Source: Bradyrhizobium cytisi
GTDB lineage: Bacteria; Pseudomonadota; Alphaproteobacteria; Rhizobiales; Xanthobacteraceae
Assembly (NCBI RefSeq): GCF_008123515.1
Contig: NZ_VSSR01000051.1
Location: forward strand, 1 to 64,000
DNA length: 64,000 nucleotides
Direction: 5' to 3'
Part shown: positions 15,769 to 25,169 of the stretch, one piece after another
Numbering within the stretch: the first letter of the stretch is position 1
Layout: each line of letters starts with the position of its first letter
Made by a program: the position numbers and the translations under genes
Notes under the pieces: generated by a model
What the model saw: the letters and a program-made list of their open reading frames with translations, nothing else
The model's database searches: none
Told to the model about the DNA's origin: nothing

Positions 15769-16039
15769 GGTTGCTATCCGTGCTTTTGGTGGACTCGGGT
15801 CGATATTGCCCAAGTCGCATCCAGTCCTGGGTTCGCAGGTTCACCTTGGCGGTTGGATTTGCCCGGTCGGGCGGTGGTAGACACGGGAGCTGGCGCGGAG
15901 CCGTTGGAGCCGCGATCCGCCGGTTGCTCAATGTTTCCGTTGAACGATTGGAAATATTTGGAAACAAGATAGATGAGTTTGATACGATACTCTTCCTGTC
16001 CTTTTCCCAAAGACGCTCTCATTCGGACCGCTGAATCGC

Positions 16040-17110
16040 ATGTCGACCCTGGAAGCCGCATTGCGAGGAGGAGCGGTCGTCATTCTTCTTTTTCGCGTGG
16101 CGATTGCCGCGCGCGATGCACCGCGCAATCCCGTCAGCCGCTATTCCGCACTGCTGAATTTGAGCATCGCGGCCTATGTCGTCGAATCGGCATCCGGCTT
16201 CGGTGCGCTGCCTCTGCTTCTGCGCATTCCGGTGCATCTCGTCAGCGGCGGCATGCCGGCCGCATTCTGGATTGCAGTGAGCGCCATCTTCGTCGATGAA
16301 TTTCGCCTGCGCTGGTACCATTCGCTCGGCGCGCTCGCATTGATGGGCCTCGCGTGGATCGACATGTCCAGGCATCCGATGTCCGTCGATGTAGCGCGCA
16401 CCGCTCTGTCCGTGTCGCTTCTGCTGCTGGGCATCTGGCATGTGCTGTCTGGGCGCGCGGCCGATCTGGTGGAGAAGCGGCGACGGCTGCGCGTCTGGTA
16501 TGCCGTCGTCACCGTGCTCTATGCCCTGTTCATTATTGCATCGGACTGGCTCTGGCCCGGCGGCCTGTCCGTGTCATCGCTCAGTCTCGCCAACGCGGCC
16601 GGCTTGACGGCGGTGATATTCCTGTTCGCCGTGCTGGGCACGCTGGCCTCGACTGAACCACCGCTGGTGCCCGCGCCTGCGCTGGCGAGCCAGCCGACCG
16701 TGATTTCGCATGATCCACCGGCAGCAGTGCCGGCAACCGAACCCGATGCAGCCGAACTCGCGGCGCTGCGCCGCCTGCTCGACCACGACAAGGTCTTTCG
16801 CGAGCCGGACCTGAGCATCGCAACATTGTCACGGAAGCTCGAGATTCCGGAATACCGGCTGCGCCATCTGATCAACCGGCAGCTCGGCCATCGCAATTTC
16901 AGCGCCTTCGTCAGCGGCTATCGTCTGGCTGAGGTCGAGGCCGCGCTGAGCGATCCCACGCAAGCCGCAGTGCCTATCCTGACCATTGCGCTCGACGCCG
17001 GCTTCGGCTCGATCGGGCCCTTCAATCGCGCCTTCAAGGCGCATACCGGCCTGACGCCGTCCGAATATCGGCGAGCTCGTGCCGGCGGTGTGGCAGGGGC
17101 CGAAATCTAG
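16040..17110 (+). CDS. AraC-family regulator with membrane-spanning N-terminal half
   Basis: A 356-residue protein. Residues about 1-215 contain six to seven hydrophobic segments resembling a multi-pass membrane sensor. Residues about 245-345 are an AraC double helix-turn-helix: LSIATLSRKLEIPEYRLRHL in the first motif and IALDAGFGSIGPFNRAFKAHTG in the second, ending LTPSEYRRAR. A Pro/Ala-rich linker joins them. It would act as a one-component membrane-bound transcription factor sensing a membrane or periplasmic cue. The downstream fatty acid hydroxylase gene, 127 bases away on the same strand, is a possible target (inference). Confidence 0.85.
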   Translation: MSTLEAALRGGAVVILLFRVAIAARDAPRNPVSRYSALLNLSIAAYVVESASGFGALPLLLRIPVHLVSGGMPAAFWIAVSAIFVDEFRLRWYHSLGALALMGLAWIDMSRHPMSVDVARTALSVSLLLLGIWHVLSGRAADLVEKRRRLRVWYAVVTVLYALFIIASDWLWPGGLSVSSLSLANAAGLTAVIFLFAVLGTLASTEPPLVPAPALASQPTVISHDPPAAVPATEPDAAELAALRRLLDHDKVFREPDLSIATLSRKLEIPEYRLRHLINRQLGHRNFSAFVSGYRLAEVEAALSDPTQAAVPILTIALDAGFGSIGPFNRAFKAHTGLTPSEYRRARAGGVAGAEI

Positions 17111-17237
17111 CCGTTTCCTGATTTGACGGGCCCTTTGCAGGAATCGGCCAGTCTTCGTTCAGGAATCGGCGCGCCGCGGCGCTTCCCCCGTGCAACTCAT
17201 GCCCTGCAGGCGAGACGCCTGCGGATGCGAGGTTGCC

Positions 17238-18140
17238 ATGAAGCCATTGATTTCCGTTCTGCAATTTTCCCTTCCCGCCGTGATCGTGATCGCGACGCTG
17301 GAGGGTCTCGTCCTGGCCCTGGTGATGCGCCGTGACTACAATTGGCGCGCCTATCTGGCCTCGCTGGTCGATGCGCTCGGCCGGCAATATCTCGTCTACA
17401 CGCTGCTGCCGCTCAGCATCGCGCAGCCGCTGGTCGATCTGGCCTGGAGCCACCGGCTGTTCACCATCCCGCTCAACAGCGTGCTGTCGGTGGTCGTGCT
17501 CGTGATCGCCCAGGATTTCAGCTACTACTGGTTCCATCGCGCCAGCCACCGGGTTCGCTGGTTCTGGGCGACGCATGCGATCCACCATTCCTCGAACGAG
17601 TTCAATCTCGCGGCGTCCTACCGCTTCGGCTGGACCGGGAGGCTGACCGGTGCCGCAATCTTCTACGTGCCGATGATCTGGCTCGGCTTCGCACAGGGAC
17701 CGGTGTTCATCGCAGCCGGCGTCAATCTGCTCTACCAGTTCTGGCTGCACGCGGAGTGGATCCCGAAACTCGGCTGGCTGGAATATGTGCTCAACACGCC
17801 CTCGCATCATCGCGTGCACCATGCCTGCAACGCGGAGTATCTCGATCGCAACTACGGCGGCATCTTCATCGTGTTCGACCGGATGTTCGGCACCTTCGTC
17901 GCCGAACGCGACGACCTGCCGTGCAATTACGGCCTGGTGAAGCCGCTGCGCTCCAACAATCCGGTCGTCATCGCGTTTCACGAATGGGCGGCGCTCGGGC
18001 GCGATCTCTGGCGATCGCCGACCTGGCGGGGCCGGTTCGCCTGCCTGATCGGCCCGCCGGGCGATGGGCCGGCGATGTCGGTGGTCACGACGCCGACGGC
18101 GCGCGATGCCGGTCAGAACGTCGACGTTGCGGTGGGATGA
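17238..18140 (+). CDS. Sterol desaturase / fatty acid hydroxylase family membrane protein
   Basis: Di-iron membrane hydroxylase of 300 residues. The histidine-box set is complete: HRASH (H100, H104), HAIHH (H113, H116, H117) and SHHRVHH (H190, H191, H194, H195). Three to four membrane segments precede and separate the boxes (about 10-30, 52-68, 78-98 and 140-165). The family hydroxylates or desaturates lipid substrates with O2. The actual lipid is unknown; ornithine lipids, hopanoids and sterol-like compounds are options. ATG 17238 follows GCGAGG; a start at 17190 in the same frame adds a Cys-rich non-conserved stretch. Confidence 0.87.
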   Translation: MKPLISVLQFSLPAVIVIATLEGLVLALVMRRDYNWRAYLASLVDALGRQYLVYTLLPLSIAQPLVDLAWSHRLFTIPLNSVLSVVVLVIAQDFSYYWFHRASHRVRWFWATHAIHHSSNEFNLAASYRFGWTGRLTGAAIFYVPMIWLGFAQGPVFIAAGVNLLYQFWLHAEWIPKLGWLEYVLNTPSHHRVHHACNAEYLDRNYGGIFIVFDRMFGTFVAERDDLPCNYGLVKPLRSNNPVVIAFHEWAALGRDLWRSPTWRGRFACLIGPPGDGPAMSVVTTPTARDAGQNVDVAVG

Positions 18141-18450
18141 AGTGGCGCACCATTCAGAACAAAACCGCGAACCCATATACAGTTGAAATTGCTTGTGATT
18201 TTTTCACGCCCGGGGATGCGGCGGCCATCGGCGCCGACGTCGGCCTCACGCGCTGCGGTAGGGAATTTTCAGCACGCCTCACGACAGCGTGCGCCTTTCG
18301 CTCCGGGATCGTAGTATTGTCGTCGAACTGTTGAAGCTTCGAGACCGAAGATTTCACGTACGCACTCGATCGCGGCGCTCGAAGAGTGCACTCCAGAATC
18401 AGGCTGATGACCGCGACTGCGGTCGGACGGCGCGGCAAATGGAGGACATG
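18141..18450 (+). other. Leader region upstream of NAD-GDH, no gene seen
   Basis: About 310 bases separate the hydroxylase stop from the glutamate dehydrogenase start. An open frame continues upstream of the dehydrogenase start to about 18289, but it lacks the family N-terminus. An AT-rich stretch at 18175-18205 is the likeliest promoter site, though I cannot define -35/-10 boxes or a terminator. Confidence 0.4.
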
Positions 18451-21400
18451 ATGGCGTGGCGTGACGACAGGGCCCGGGCAACCCTGATCCGCGATGCAGC
18501 GGGCAGCGTGCCGCCGGGCAAGAGCCCCCGGGCCTTTGCCGAGCCCTTGTTCGGCTACAGCAATATCGAGGATCTCGCCCATTACGATGCCGCCTCGCTT
18601 GCCCTTCTGGCGGAGCACGCCTGGGAGCACGTGCAGCGACGCACGGCCGGCAGCGCCGATATCCGCGTTGCCAATCCGACGTTGCCGAATGGGCGCGAGA
18701 TTTCCGTGCTGGAGATTCTCAACGACAACATGCCCTTCCTGTTCGATTCCACGATGGCGGAGCTCGCCGAGCAGGGCATCGAAGTCACCCTCGTCGCTCA
18801 CCCGATCATCGCCGTGGAGCGCGATGACGAGGGCAAGCTGCTCCGCTTCTACGGCGAAGCACTGCCCGAGGGAGTAAAGGGCGCGCGCGAAAGCCTGATT
18901 CACCTCCACATCACCCGCCTGGACGCGGATGCCGATCGCCAGAAGCTGGTCGATGGCCTCACCAGAACGTTGAACGACGTCCGCGCCTGCGTCGCCGACT
19001 GGCGGGTCATGCGTGACCGCGTCGAGGAAGCGATCAAGACTTTCTCTTCCAATCCTCCGCCGCTGCCGATCGACGAGGTCGCCGAAGCCAACCAGTTCCT
19101 GCAATGGCTCTGCGCGGACAATTTCACCTTCCTCGGCGTGCGCGAATATCGCTTCTCGCCGGACAGCGATGGGTCGGACGACATTACGACCGGCGAAGGC
19201 CTCGGCATCTTGCGCGATCCGGACGTGAAGGTCCTGCGCCGCGGCAACGAAATGGTGGTGATGACATCGGAAATTCGCCAGTTCATGCGCGAACCGACCC
19301 TGCTGACCGTCTTCAAGGCCAATGTCTCTAGCCGCGTCCATCGCCGCATCCGGATGGATTATGTGGGCATCAAGCTCTATGCGCCCGACGGCCGGCTCGA
19401 GGGCGAATTGCGCGTCGTCGGCCTGTTTACCTCAGGCGCCTATACCCGCTCGGTGCGGCAGATCCCTTATGTGCGCCACAAGGTTTCGCGGGTGCTGCAG
19501 CGCGCCGGCTTCGACCCGAACGGCCATTCGGGCAAGGCGCTCATGCATATCCTCGAAGATTATCCGCGTGACGAGCTATTCCAGATCGACGTCGACACGC
19601 TCTACAATTTCGTCATCGAGGTCCTGCTCCTCTACGAGCGCCCGCGCGTCCGGGCGCTGGCGCGGGTAGACAAGTTCGATCGCTTCGTATCCATCCTCAC
19701 CTTCATTCCGCGCGACAAATACGATAGCGACGTCCGCACGCGCGTCGGAACCTTCCTGTCGCAGGTCTACAAGGGGACCCTGTCAGCTTCCTACGTATCA
19801 TTCCCTGAAGGCGCGCTTGCGCGCGTCCACTTCATCATCGGGCGCTATGAAGGCAAAACGCCAGTCGTCGAGCGCGCCACGCTCGAAGCCGGGATCAGCG
19901 CTATTGCCGCGACCTGGGCCGACAAGCTGAAGGCCGCGCTCGCCGCGTCGACCGACGGCATGCGGGCGCGCATGCTCGCCAACCGCTATGCCAAGTCCTT
20001 TAGCGGCGGCTATACCGAGGCTTTCACTGCGGAGCAGGCGATCGCCGATATCGCGACCATCGAAAGGCTGACCCCGGCCCGCCCGGTGACGATTTCGGTT
20101 CACCGCGACAAGGGCGAGGACGATCCCAGGCGCTTTGCCCTGAAGGTGTTCTCCGACGCCGCACCGCTATCGCTGTCCTATCGCGTGCCGGTGATCGAAA
20201 ATCATGGCCTGCGCGTGGTCAACGAACGCACTTATCAGATCGTGCCCGGTAACAGACCCGAGCCGGTCTGGCTGCACGATATGACGATCGAGACCAGCGA
20301 CGGCCGGCCGATCGACACCAGTCCGGAATTCAGCCATCGTCTGGAAGCCTCGATCATGGCGGTGGTCACGGATCGCGCCGAATCCGACGGGTATAATGCC
20401 TTGATCCTGCGCACGGCCCTGGGCTGGCGGGAAGTCTCGACCATCCGGGCGCTGTCGCGCTACTTGCACCAGATCCGCGCTCCCTTCACCCAGGATTATA
20501 TGTGGGAGACCTTGCGCAAGAACGCCGCGATCACGGCCAGCCTCGTCGCGCTGTTCCAGACCCGCCTCGATCCGCGTCTCGCCGTTACTGATTCCGAGCG
20601 CTCGGCAGGCGAGACGGCCCTGCTTGCCGAGATCGAGGAGCAGCTTAAATCCGTTGCCTCGCTCGACGAAGACCGCATCCTGCGCCGTTTCACCAATCTG
20701 GTGCAGGCGACCATCCGCACCAATCTGTGGCAGATCGGCGAGGATGGACATCCGCGTCCGGTGATCTCCTTCAAGTTCGATGCGCGCCGAATCGACGACC
20801 TGCCAACTCCACGACCTCTCTACGAGATCTTCGTCTATTCACCTCGTCTCGAAGGCATTCACCTGCGCTTCGGCAAGGTTGCGCGCGGTGGCCTGCGCTG
20901 GTCCGATCGGCCGCAGGATTTCCGTACCGAGATCCTGGGCCTCGTGAAGGCGCAGCAGGTCAAGAATGCCGTGATCGTACCAGTCGGCGCCAAAGGCGGC
21001 TTCGTGCCCAAGCGCCTACCGTCGCCGTCCAATCGCGACCACTTTATGGCGGAAGGCACCGAAGCCTATCGCATCTTTGTTCGCTCGCTGCTCGAACTCA
21101 CCGACAATCTCGACGGCGACATCGTCGTGCCACCCGATTCGACCGTGCGGCATGACGGCGACGACCCCTATCTCGTCGTCGCCGCCGACAAGGGCACCGC
21201 CACTTTCTCCGACATCGCCAACACGATCTCCGCCGAGAAGCACCATTGGCTCGGCGACGCCTTCGCCTCCGGCGGCAGCCAGGGCTACGACCACAAGAAG
21301 ATGGGGATCACGGCGCGCGGCGCCTGGGAGGCGGTCAAGCGCCACTTCCGCGAGCTCGGCACCGACATCCAGACCATGCCGTTCACCGTGGTCGGCGTCG

Positions 21401-23265
21401 GCGACATGTCCGGCGACGTGTTCGGCAACGGCATGCTGCTCTCGCCGGCGACAAAGCTTGTGGCCGCCTTCGATCACCGCGACATCTTCATCGATCCCTC
21501 GCCGGATCCCACGATCAGCCTCGCCGAGCGGAAGCGCCTGTTCGACCTGCCACGGTCGAGCTGGCAGGACTACGACAAGTCGCTGATCTCGCAAGGCGGC
21601 GGCGTGTTCTCGCGCCAGCTCAAGGCGATCCCGCTCGCGCCGGAAGTGCGCACCCTGCTCGATCTCGACAAGCCGCAAGCCACGCCTTTCGAGGTGATGA
21701 CGGCGATCCTGAAGGCGCGCGTGGACCTCTTGTGGTTTGGCGGCATCGGCACCTATATCCGCGCGGCGGCGGAAAGCGACGATCAGGCCGGCGACCGCGC
21801 CAACGATCCGATCCGCATCACTGGCGGCGACGTGCGTGCCCGGGTGATCGGCGAAGGCGCCAATCTCGGCGTCACCCAGCGCGGCCGCATCGAAGCGGCG
21901 CAAAAAGGCGTCAAGCTCAACACCGACGCCATCGACAATTCGGCCGGCGTGAACACGTCCGACGTCGAGGTCAATATCAAGATCGCGCTCGCGCGCCTCG
22001 AGCGCGAGGGACGCCTCGGCCCCGCTGACCGCAACAGCCTGCTTGCTGCGATGACCGACGAGGTCGGCGCGCTGGTGCTGCGCAACAACTATCTGCAGAC
22101 GCTGGCGCTCTCGCTCGCCGAGCGCAAGGGCGTCGCCGAGACGGGCTTCCTCGCCCGCCTGATGCAGTCGCTCGAGCAGCGCGGCCTGCTCAGTCGCACG
22201 GTGGAGTTCCTTCCTGATGACGCAGCGCTCGCCGAGCGAGCACGGCGCGGCCAAGCCCTGACAAGGCCAGAGCTCGCCGTATTGCTCGCCTACGCCAAGC
22301 TGACGCTCTACGACGACCTGCTTCTCACCAGCGTGCCGGACGATCCTTATCTCGCCCGCAGACTGTCCCTTTACTTTCCGCGCGAGCTTCCCGACAAGTT
22401 CCCGACCGCGGTCGAGCTCCATCGCCTCCGACGCGAGATCATCGCAACCAGTCTCGTCAATGCCGTGATCAACCGCGGGGGCCCGGCCTGCATCGTGCGC
22501 CTGACCGACGAGACCGACGCCGATATCTCGACCATCGTCATGGCGCAGGTCGCGGTGGACGCGATCTACGAGCTCAGGCGGCTCAATGACGCGATCGACG
22601 CGCTTGACACACGTATCGACGGGCAGCTGCAGCTCAGCCTCTACGCGGCGATCCAGGAGCTCCTGCTCTCCCGCATGGTCTGGTACGTGCGCAACGGCGA
22701 TTTCAAGGATGGCCTGAACGCGATGATTGCCCGGTTCGCCCCTGCCCTCCGCGAGATCTCCGCCTCACTCGACACCACCCTGCCGCCGGACTTGCAGGCC
22801 GTGCGCACCAAGCGGCGGCAGGAGCTGACGGACGCCGGTGTTCCGTCCGGCCTTGCCGGCGAGCTCGCCGATCTCGACGCGCTGGTCTCGGCACCCGATA
22901 TCGTGACGGTTGCTGAGCGCACCAGCCGCCCGATCGGCGATGCCGCCGCGACCTTTTACGCTGCGGAAGCCGATTTCCGTCTCGACCGCATCATCGCGGC
23001 CGCGCGCAACGTGCCTGCCAACGATTATTTCGAACGTATCGCCATCGATCGCGCCGTTGAGCAGATCGCCAGCGCCGAAAGAAGACTGGCCGCGGACATG
23101 CTGGCAACCGGCCAGTCCGGCCAGCAGGCTGTCGAGATCTGGCTCGCGGCTCACCCCGGAGCGACGCGCATCCGCCGCTCGGTCGAGGAGATTGCTGCCA
23201 GCGGCCTGACGCTCGCCAAGCTGACGGTGGCGGCGAACTTGCTCGGGGATTTGGTCAAAGCCTGA
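18451..23265 (+). CDS. NAD-specific glutamate dehydrogenase, large (about 180 kDa) type
   Basis: Interconverts glutamate and 2-oxoglutarate plus ammonium using NAD (EC 1.4.1.2), chiefly catabolic in this class. The 1,604-residue length matches the GDH180 family. The N-terminal 700 residues carry the regulatory ACT-like region typical of the class. The catalytic core holds GGLRWSDRPQDFRTEILGLV (about 812-831) and VGAKGGFVPKRLP (about 844-856), with the conserved Lys and glycine loop. VGVGDMSGDVFGNGML (about 980-995) is the nucleotide-binding region and ARVIGEGANLGVTQRGRIE is the later conserved block. GGAGG at 18441-18445 favours the ATG at 18451 over 18439 and 18448. It is monocistronic. Confidence 0.93.
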   Translation: MAWRDDRARATLIRDAAGSVPPGKSPRAFAEPLFGYSNIEDLAHYDAASLALLAEHAWEHVQRRTAGSADIRVANPTLPNGREISVLEILNDNMPFLFDSTMAELAEQGIEVTLVAHPIIAVERDDEGKLLRFYGEALPEGVKGARESLIHLHITRLDADADRQKLVDGLTRTLNDVRACVADWRVMRDRVEEAIKTFSSNPPPLPIDEVAEANQFLQWLCADNFTFLGVREYRFSPDSDGSDDITTGEGLGILRDPDVKVLRRGNEMVVMTSEIRQFMREPTLLTVFKANVSSRVHRRIRMDYVGIKLYAPDGRLEGELRVVGLFTSGAYTRSVRQIPYVRHKVSRVLQRAGFDPNGHSGKALMHILEDYPRDELFQIDVDTLYNFVIEVLLLYERPRVRALARVDKFDRFVSILTFIPRDKYDSDVRTRVGTFLSQVYKGTLSASYVSFPEGALARVHFIIGRYEGKTPVVERATLEAGISAIAATWADKLKAALAASTDGMRARMLANRYAKSFSGGYTEAFTAEQAIADIATIERLTPARPVTISVHRDKGEDDPRRFALKVFSDAAPLSLSYRVPVIENHGLRVVNERTYQIVPGNRPEPVWLHDMTIETSDGRPIDTSPEFSHRLEASIMAVVTDRAESDGYNALILRTALGWREVSTIRALSRYLHQIRAPFTQDYMWETLRKNAAITASLVALFQTRLDPRLAVTDSERSAGETALLAEIEEQLKSVASLDEDRILRRFTNLVQATIRTNLWQIGEDGHPRPVISFKFDARRIDDLPTPRPLYEIFVYSPRLEGIHLRFGKVARGGLRWSDRPQDFRTEILGLVKAQQVKNAVIVPVGAKGGFVPKRLPSPSNRDHFMAEGTEAYRIFVRSLLELTDNLDGDIVVPPDSTVRHDGDDPYLVVAADKGTATFSDIANTISAEKHHWLGDAFASGGSQGYDHKKMGITARGAWEAVKRHFRELGTDIQTMPFTVVGVGDMSGDVFGNGMLLSPATKLVAAFDHRDIFIDPSPDPTISLAERKRLFDLPRSSWQDYDKSLISQGGGVFSRQLKAIPLAPEVRTLLDLDKPQATPFEVMTAILKARVDLLWFGGIGTYIRAAAESDDQAGDRANDPIRITGGDVRARVIGEGANLGVTQRGRIEAAQKGVKLNTDAIDNSAGVNTSDVEVNIKIALARLEREGRLGPADRNSLLAAMTDEVGALVLRNNYLQTLALSLAERKGVAETGFLARLMQSLEQRGLLSRTVEFLPDDAALAERARRGQALTRPELAVLLAYAKLTLYDDLLLTSVPDDPYLARRLSLYFPRELPDKFPTAVELHRLRREIIATSLVNAVINRGGPACIVRLTDETDADISTIVMAQVAVDAIYELRRLNDAIDALDTRIDGQLQLSLYAAIQELLLSRMVWYVRNGDFKDGLNAMIARFAPALREISASLDTTLPPDLQAVRTKRRQELTDAGVPSGLAGELADLDALVSAPDIVTVAERTSRPIGDAAATFYAAEADFRLDRIIAAARNVPANDYFERIAIDRAVEQIASAERRLAADMLATGQSGQQAVEIWLAAHPGATRIRRSVEEIAASGLTLAKLTVAANLLGDLVKA

Positions 23266-23296
23266 GGGCATGCGAGGCAGCGATGTGAAACATCGA

Positions 23297-23341
23297 GCAT
23301 GATCCGGAAAAGTGCGCAGCGGTTTTCCGGAAAGATCATGC
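23297..23341. repeat. Inverted repeat (TTTTCCGGAAAG family), copy 1
   Basis: GCATGATCCGGAAAAGTGCG is followed by CAGCGGTTTTCCGG and AAAGATCATGC, giving arms that pair as GCATGAT/ATCATGC and CCGGAAAA/TTTTCCGG. A shorter, degraded copy lies at 43101-43134. Dispersed rhizobial palindrome between genes. Confidence 0.75.
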
Positions 23342-23372
23342 CCAATTGTCAGCCGGCGAACGGAGGAATCCA

Positions 23373-23693
23373 ATGATCCATGCTACTTGCCATACCGCCG
23401 ATAATGTCCGCTGCATCGAGTTCGATGCCACACCCTGGTTCAGCGAGGCTGACGCTCCGAGCATTATCGATTTGGCCCAACGAGGATGGGTCAGCACAGC
23501 GATTGCGGATTCCCTCGAGCGCCGACGAGGATATGAACGCTTGCACGACCTCGTTGAGTATGCGGCGAAGCGACTGCAGCCGGAATCCCTGGAGGATCCA
23601 ACCTGGGAAACCTTCGAGTGCGTCGTCGATGGACCCGACGCCGTGGCTTGGCTCGAGCAAAACCGGCCTGACGTTGTGGCAAGGATTCCGTAA
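23373..23693 (+). CDS. Small hypothetical protein
   Basis: A 106-residue protein with good ribosome-binding site CGGAGGAA (23361-23368) before ATG 23373. It opens MIHATCHTADNVRCIEFDAT and has predicted alternating helices afterward (SIIDLAQRGWVSTAIADSLE, then RLHDLVEYAAKRLQPESL). No signal peptide or membrane segment is seen. I do not recognise the family. It stands alone between NAD-GDH and the tRNA-Arg gene on the opposite strand. Confidence 0.7.
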   Translation: MIHATCHTADNVRCIEFDATPWFSEADAPSIIDLAQRGWVSTAIADSLERRRGYERLHDLVEYAAKRLQPESLEDPTWETFECVVDGPDAVAWLEQNRPDVVARIP

Positions 23694-23750
23694 GCCACAG
23701 GACGCGCAGCAATCGCGCCGATGATTGGCGGCATCGCAATGGTGCGGAAA

Positions 23751-23827
23751 TGGCGCACCCGACACGATTCGAACGTGTGACCTTTGCCTTCGGAGGGCAA
23801 CGCTCTATCCAGCTGAGCTACGGGTGC
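23751..23827 (-). tRNA. tRNA-Arg (anticodon CCG)
   Basis: On the minus strand the acceptor stem GCACCCG (from 23827) pairs with CGGGTGC near the 3' end. The D arm contains GCTCAGCTGGATAGAGC. The anticodon stem TTGCC/GGCAA encloses the loop CTCCGAA with anticodon CCG (reads CGG). The T arm contains GTTCGAATC. A genome-encoded CCA occupies 23753-23751. The length is 77 bases and the cloverleaf is complete. Confidence 0.95.
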
Positions 23828-24073
23828 AGCGAGGCCTCATGTAGCCGATTGGCGAGGGGTGGGCAACCGGTCCCTTGGATCGCGATGATGCCATCATGCC
23901 GGTGTTTTGCCCGACGCGTCAACGGATTTTCCGAAGTTCGGGGCCCGGATCGAGCGACGCGTATTCCAGGTAGTCTATCGGCGCGGGGGGAAATCCCCGA
24001 TTTCGCTGCGTTCCAGCCGGGCTACCGTCGGATGGCTTCTCGCTCATGATAAGCCATTGATTTAACAGCGGCC
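23828..24073. other. Intergenic region with a degraded dispersed repeat
   Basis: No gene is seen between the tRNA and the GGDEF gene. The stretch GATTTCGCTGCGTTCCAGCC followed by GGGCTAC (about 24000-24030) resembles the TAGCCCGGATGnnGCGCAGCGAAATC dispersed repeats of Bradyrhizobium, with a GGGGGGAAATCCCC hairpin just before it. The tRNA promoter must lie near 23828-23880 on the minus strand, but I cannot define it. Confidence 0.4.
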
Positions 24074-24100
24074 GTCTACTGTGCATGGGGTTGTTTTCGC
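24074..24100 (+). repeat. Dispersed CTACTGTGCATGGGGTTG element, copy 2
   Basis: Same core as copies at 4564-4592 and 54683-54709, identical over about 25 bases to copy 3. It lies 12 bases beyond the 3' end of the minus-strand GGDEF gene, as copy 3 lies 29 bases beyond the 3' end of the penicillin-binding protein gene. Confidence 0.7.
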
Positions 24101-24112
24101 AATCGCCGCGCT

Positions 24113-25168
24113 TCAGGCCGATTTGCGCGGGGCGAGGCCAGGAACCGGACCGCTGACCGGCACATTGTCCCGGCCGAGGCCTGCGAATTCGGCCAGGATC
24201 CGCTCGGAGCAGACGACACGGTTGCGGCCGAGCCGCTTGGCGGCATAGAGCGCCTGGTCGGCCGCCCCCAGCAGCCGGTCGGGGGCGCCGTCGGCCTCGC
24301 CGGGGATGTGACTGGCGACGCCGACACTGAGGGTGACGTGGTTGCCGGCCCCATCGGCGCCATGGGCGATCCGCAACGCCATGACGGCACCGCGGATCTC
24401 CTCGGCGATGGCGCAGGCATCGTCGCTACTCATGTCGGGCAGGATCAATGCGAATTCCTCGCCGCCATAGCGGCTGGCGAGGTCGAGCGGGCGCACCGCG
24501 TGGCGGCTGACGACGCGCGCGACTTCGCGCAGGCATTCGTCGCCGGACTGGTGGCCGTGCTCGTCGTTGAACAGCTTGAAATGATCGACGTCGACGAACA
24601 GCAGCGCCAACGGCTTCTGCGTCCGCTGCGCGCGTTCCCATTCGGTCATCAGCACCTGATCGAACGAGCGGCGGTTCGACAGCCCGGTCAGGCCATCCTT
24701 GGTGGCGAGCTCCTTTAGCGCCATCTCCGCGCGCTTCTGGTCGGTGAGGTCGCGCAGCGTCTCCACCACGGCAATCAGGTTGCCGGCCTCGTCATGGATG
24801 GGGCCGGCGTCGATTGCGAGGTAGAGCTGGCTGCCGAGCTTCGGCATCACGCACCAGTTCTCGGCGCTGAAGCCGAGTCCGTTGTGGCCGCGCGCGGCAT
24901 ATTCCGAGTAGAACTCCGGCAGCTGTTCGGGCCGGTCGAGCGCGACCAGATCGGCGAGGCAGGGGCGCTTGGTCTCGTAGAAGGCCTGCCAGTGCTTCGT
25001 GGTGCCGATCACCTCGGAGGCGGCAACGCCGGTCAGCCGCTCGCACGCCCTGTTCCAGATCACGACACGGCGCTTCGGATCGATCACGAAGGTCGGCACC
25101 ACCAGGTGCTGCATCAGCCGGACCGCGTAGGAATCCGCCACGTCGACGGTCTTGGGTGACTTCGCCAT
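24113..25168 (-). CDS. PAS-GGDEF diguanylate cyclase
   Basis: Makes cyclic-di-GMP from two GTP. The 351-residue protein has a PAS domain (about 15-145) and a GGDEF domain (about 155-325). The active site is GGEEF at 235-239. RPLD at 226-229 is a complete inhibitory RxxD site five residues upstream, so product inhibition is expected. No membrane segment is present, so it is cytoplasmic. The gene starts one base after the stop of the upstream GGDEF-EAL gene on the same strand, so the two are co-transcribed and probably translationally coupled, pairing a cyclase with a dual-domain enzyme. Confidence 0.92.
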   Translation of the reverse strand: MAKSPKTVDVADSYAVRLMQHLVVPTFVIDPKRRVVIWNRACERLTGVAASEVIGTTKHWQAFYETKRPCLADLVALDRPEQLPEFYSEYAARGHNGLGFSAENWCVMPKLGSQLYLAIDAGPIHDEAGNLIAVVETLRDLTDQKRAEMALKELATKDGLTGLSNRRSFDQVLMTEWERAQRTQKPLALLFVDVDHFKLFNDEHGHQSGDECLREVARVVSRHAVRPLDLASRYGGEEFALILPDMSSDDACAIAEEIRGAVMALRIAHGADGAGNHVTLSVGVASHIPGEADGAPDRLLGAADQALYAAKRLGRNRVVCSERILAEFAGLGRDNVPVSGPVPGLAPRKSA

Positions 25169-25169
25169 C

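Noticed and set aside
18289..18450. Upstream in-frame extension of NAD-GDH
   Set aside because: Lacks the family's N-terminus and a ribosome-binding site; GGAGG right before 18451 marks the real start.
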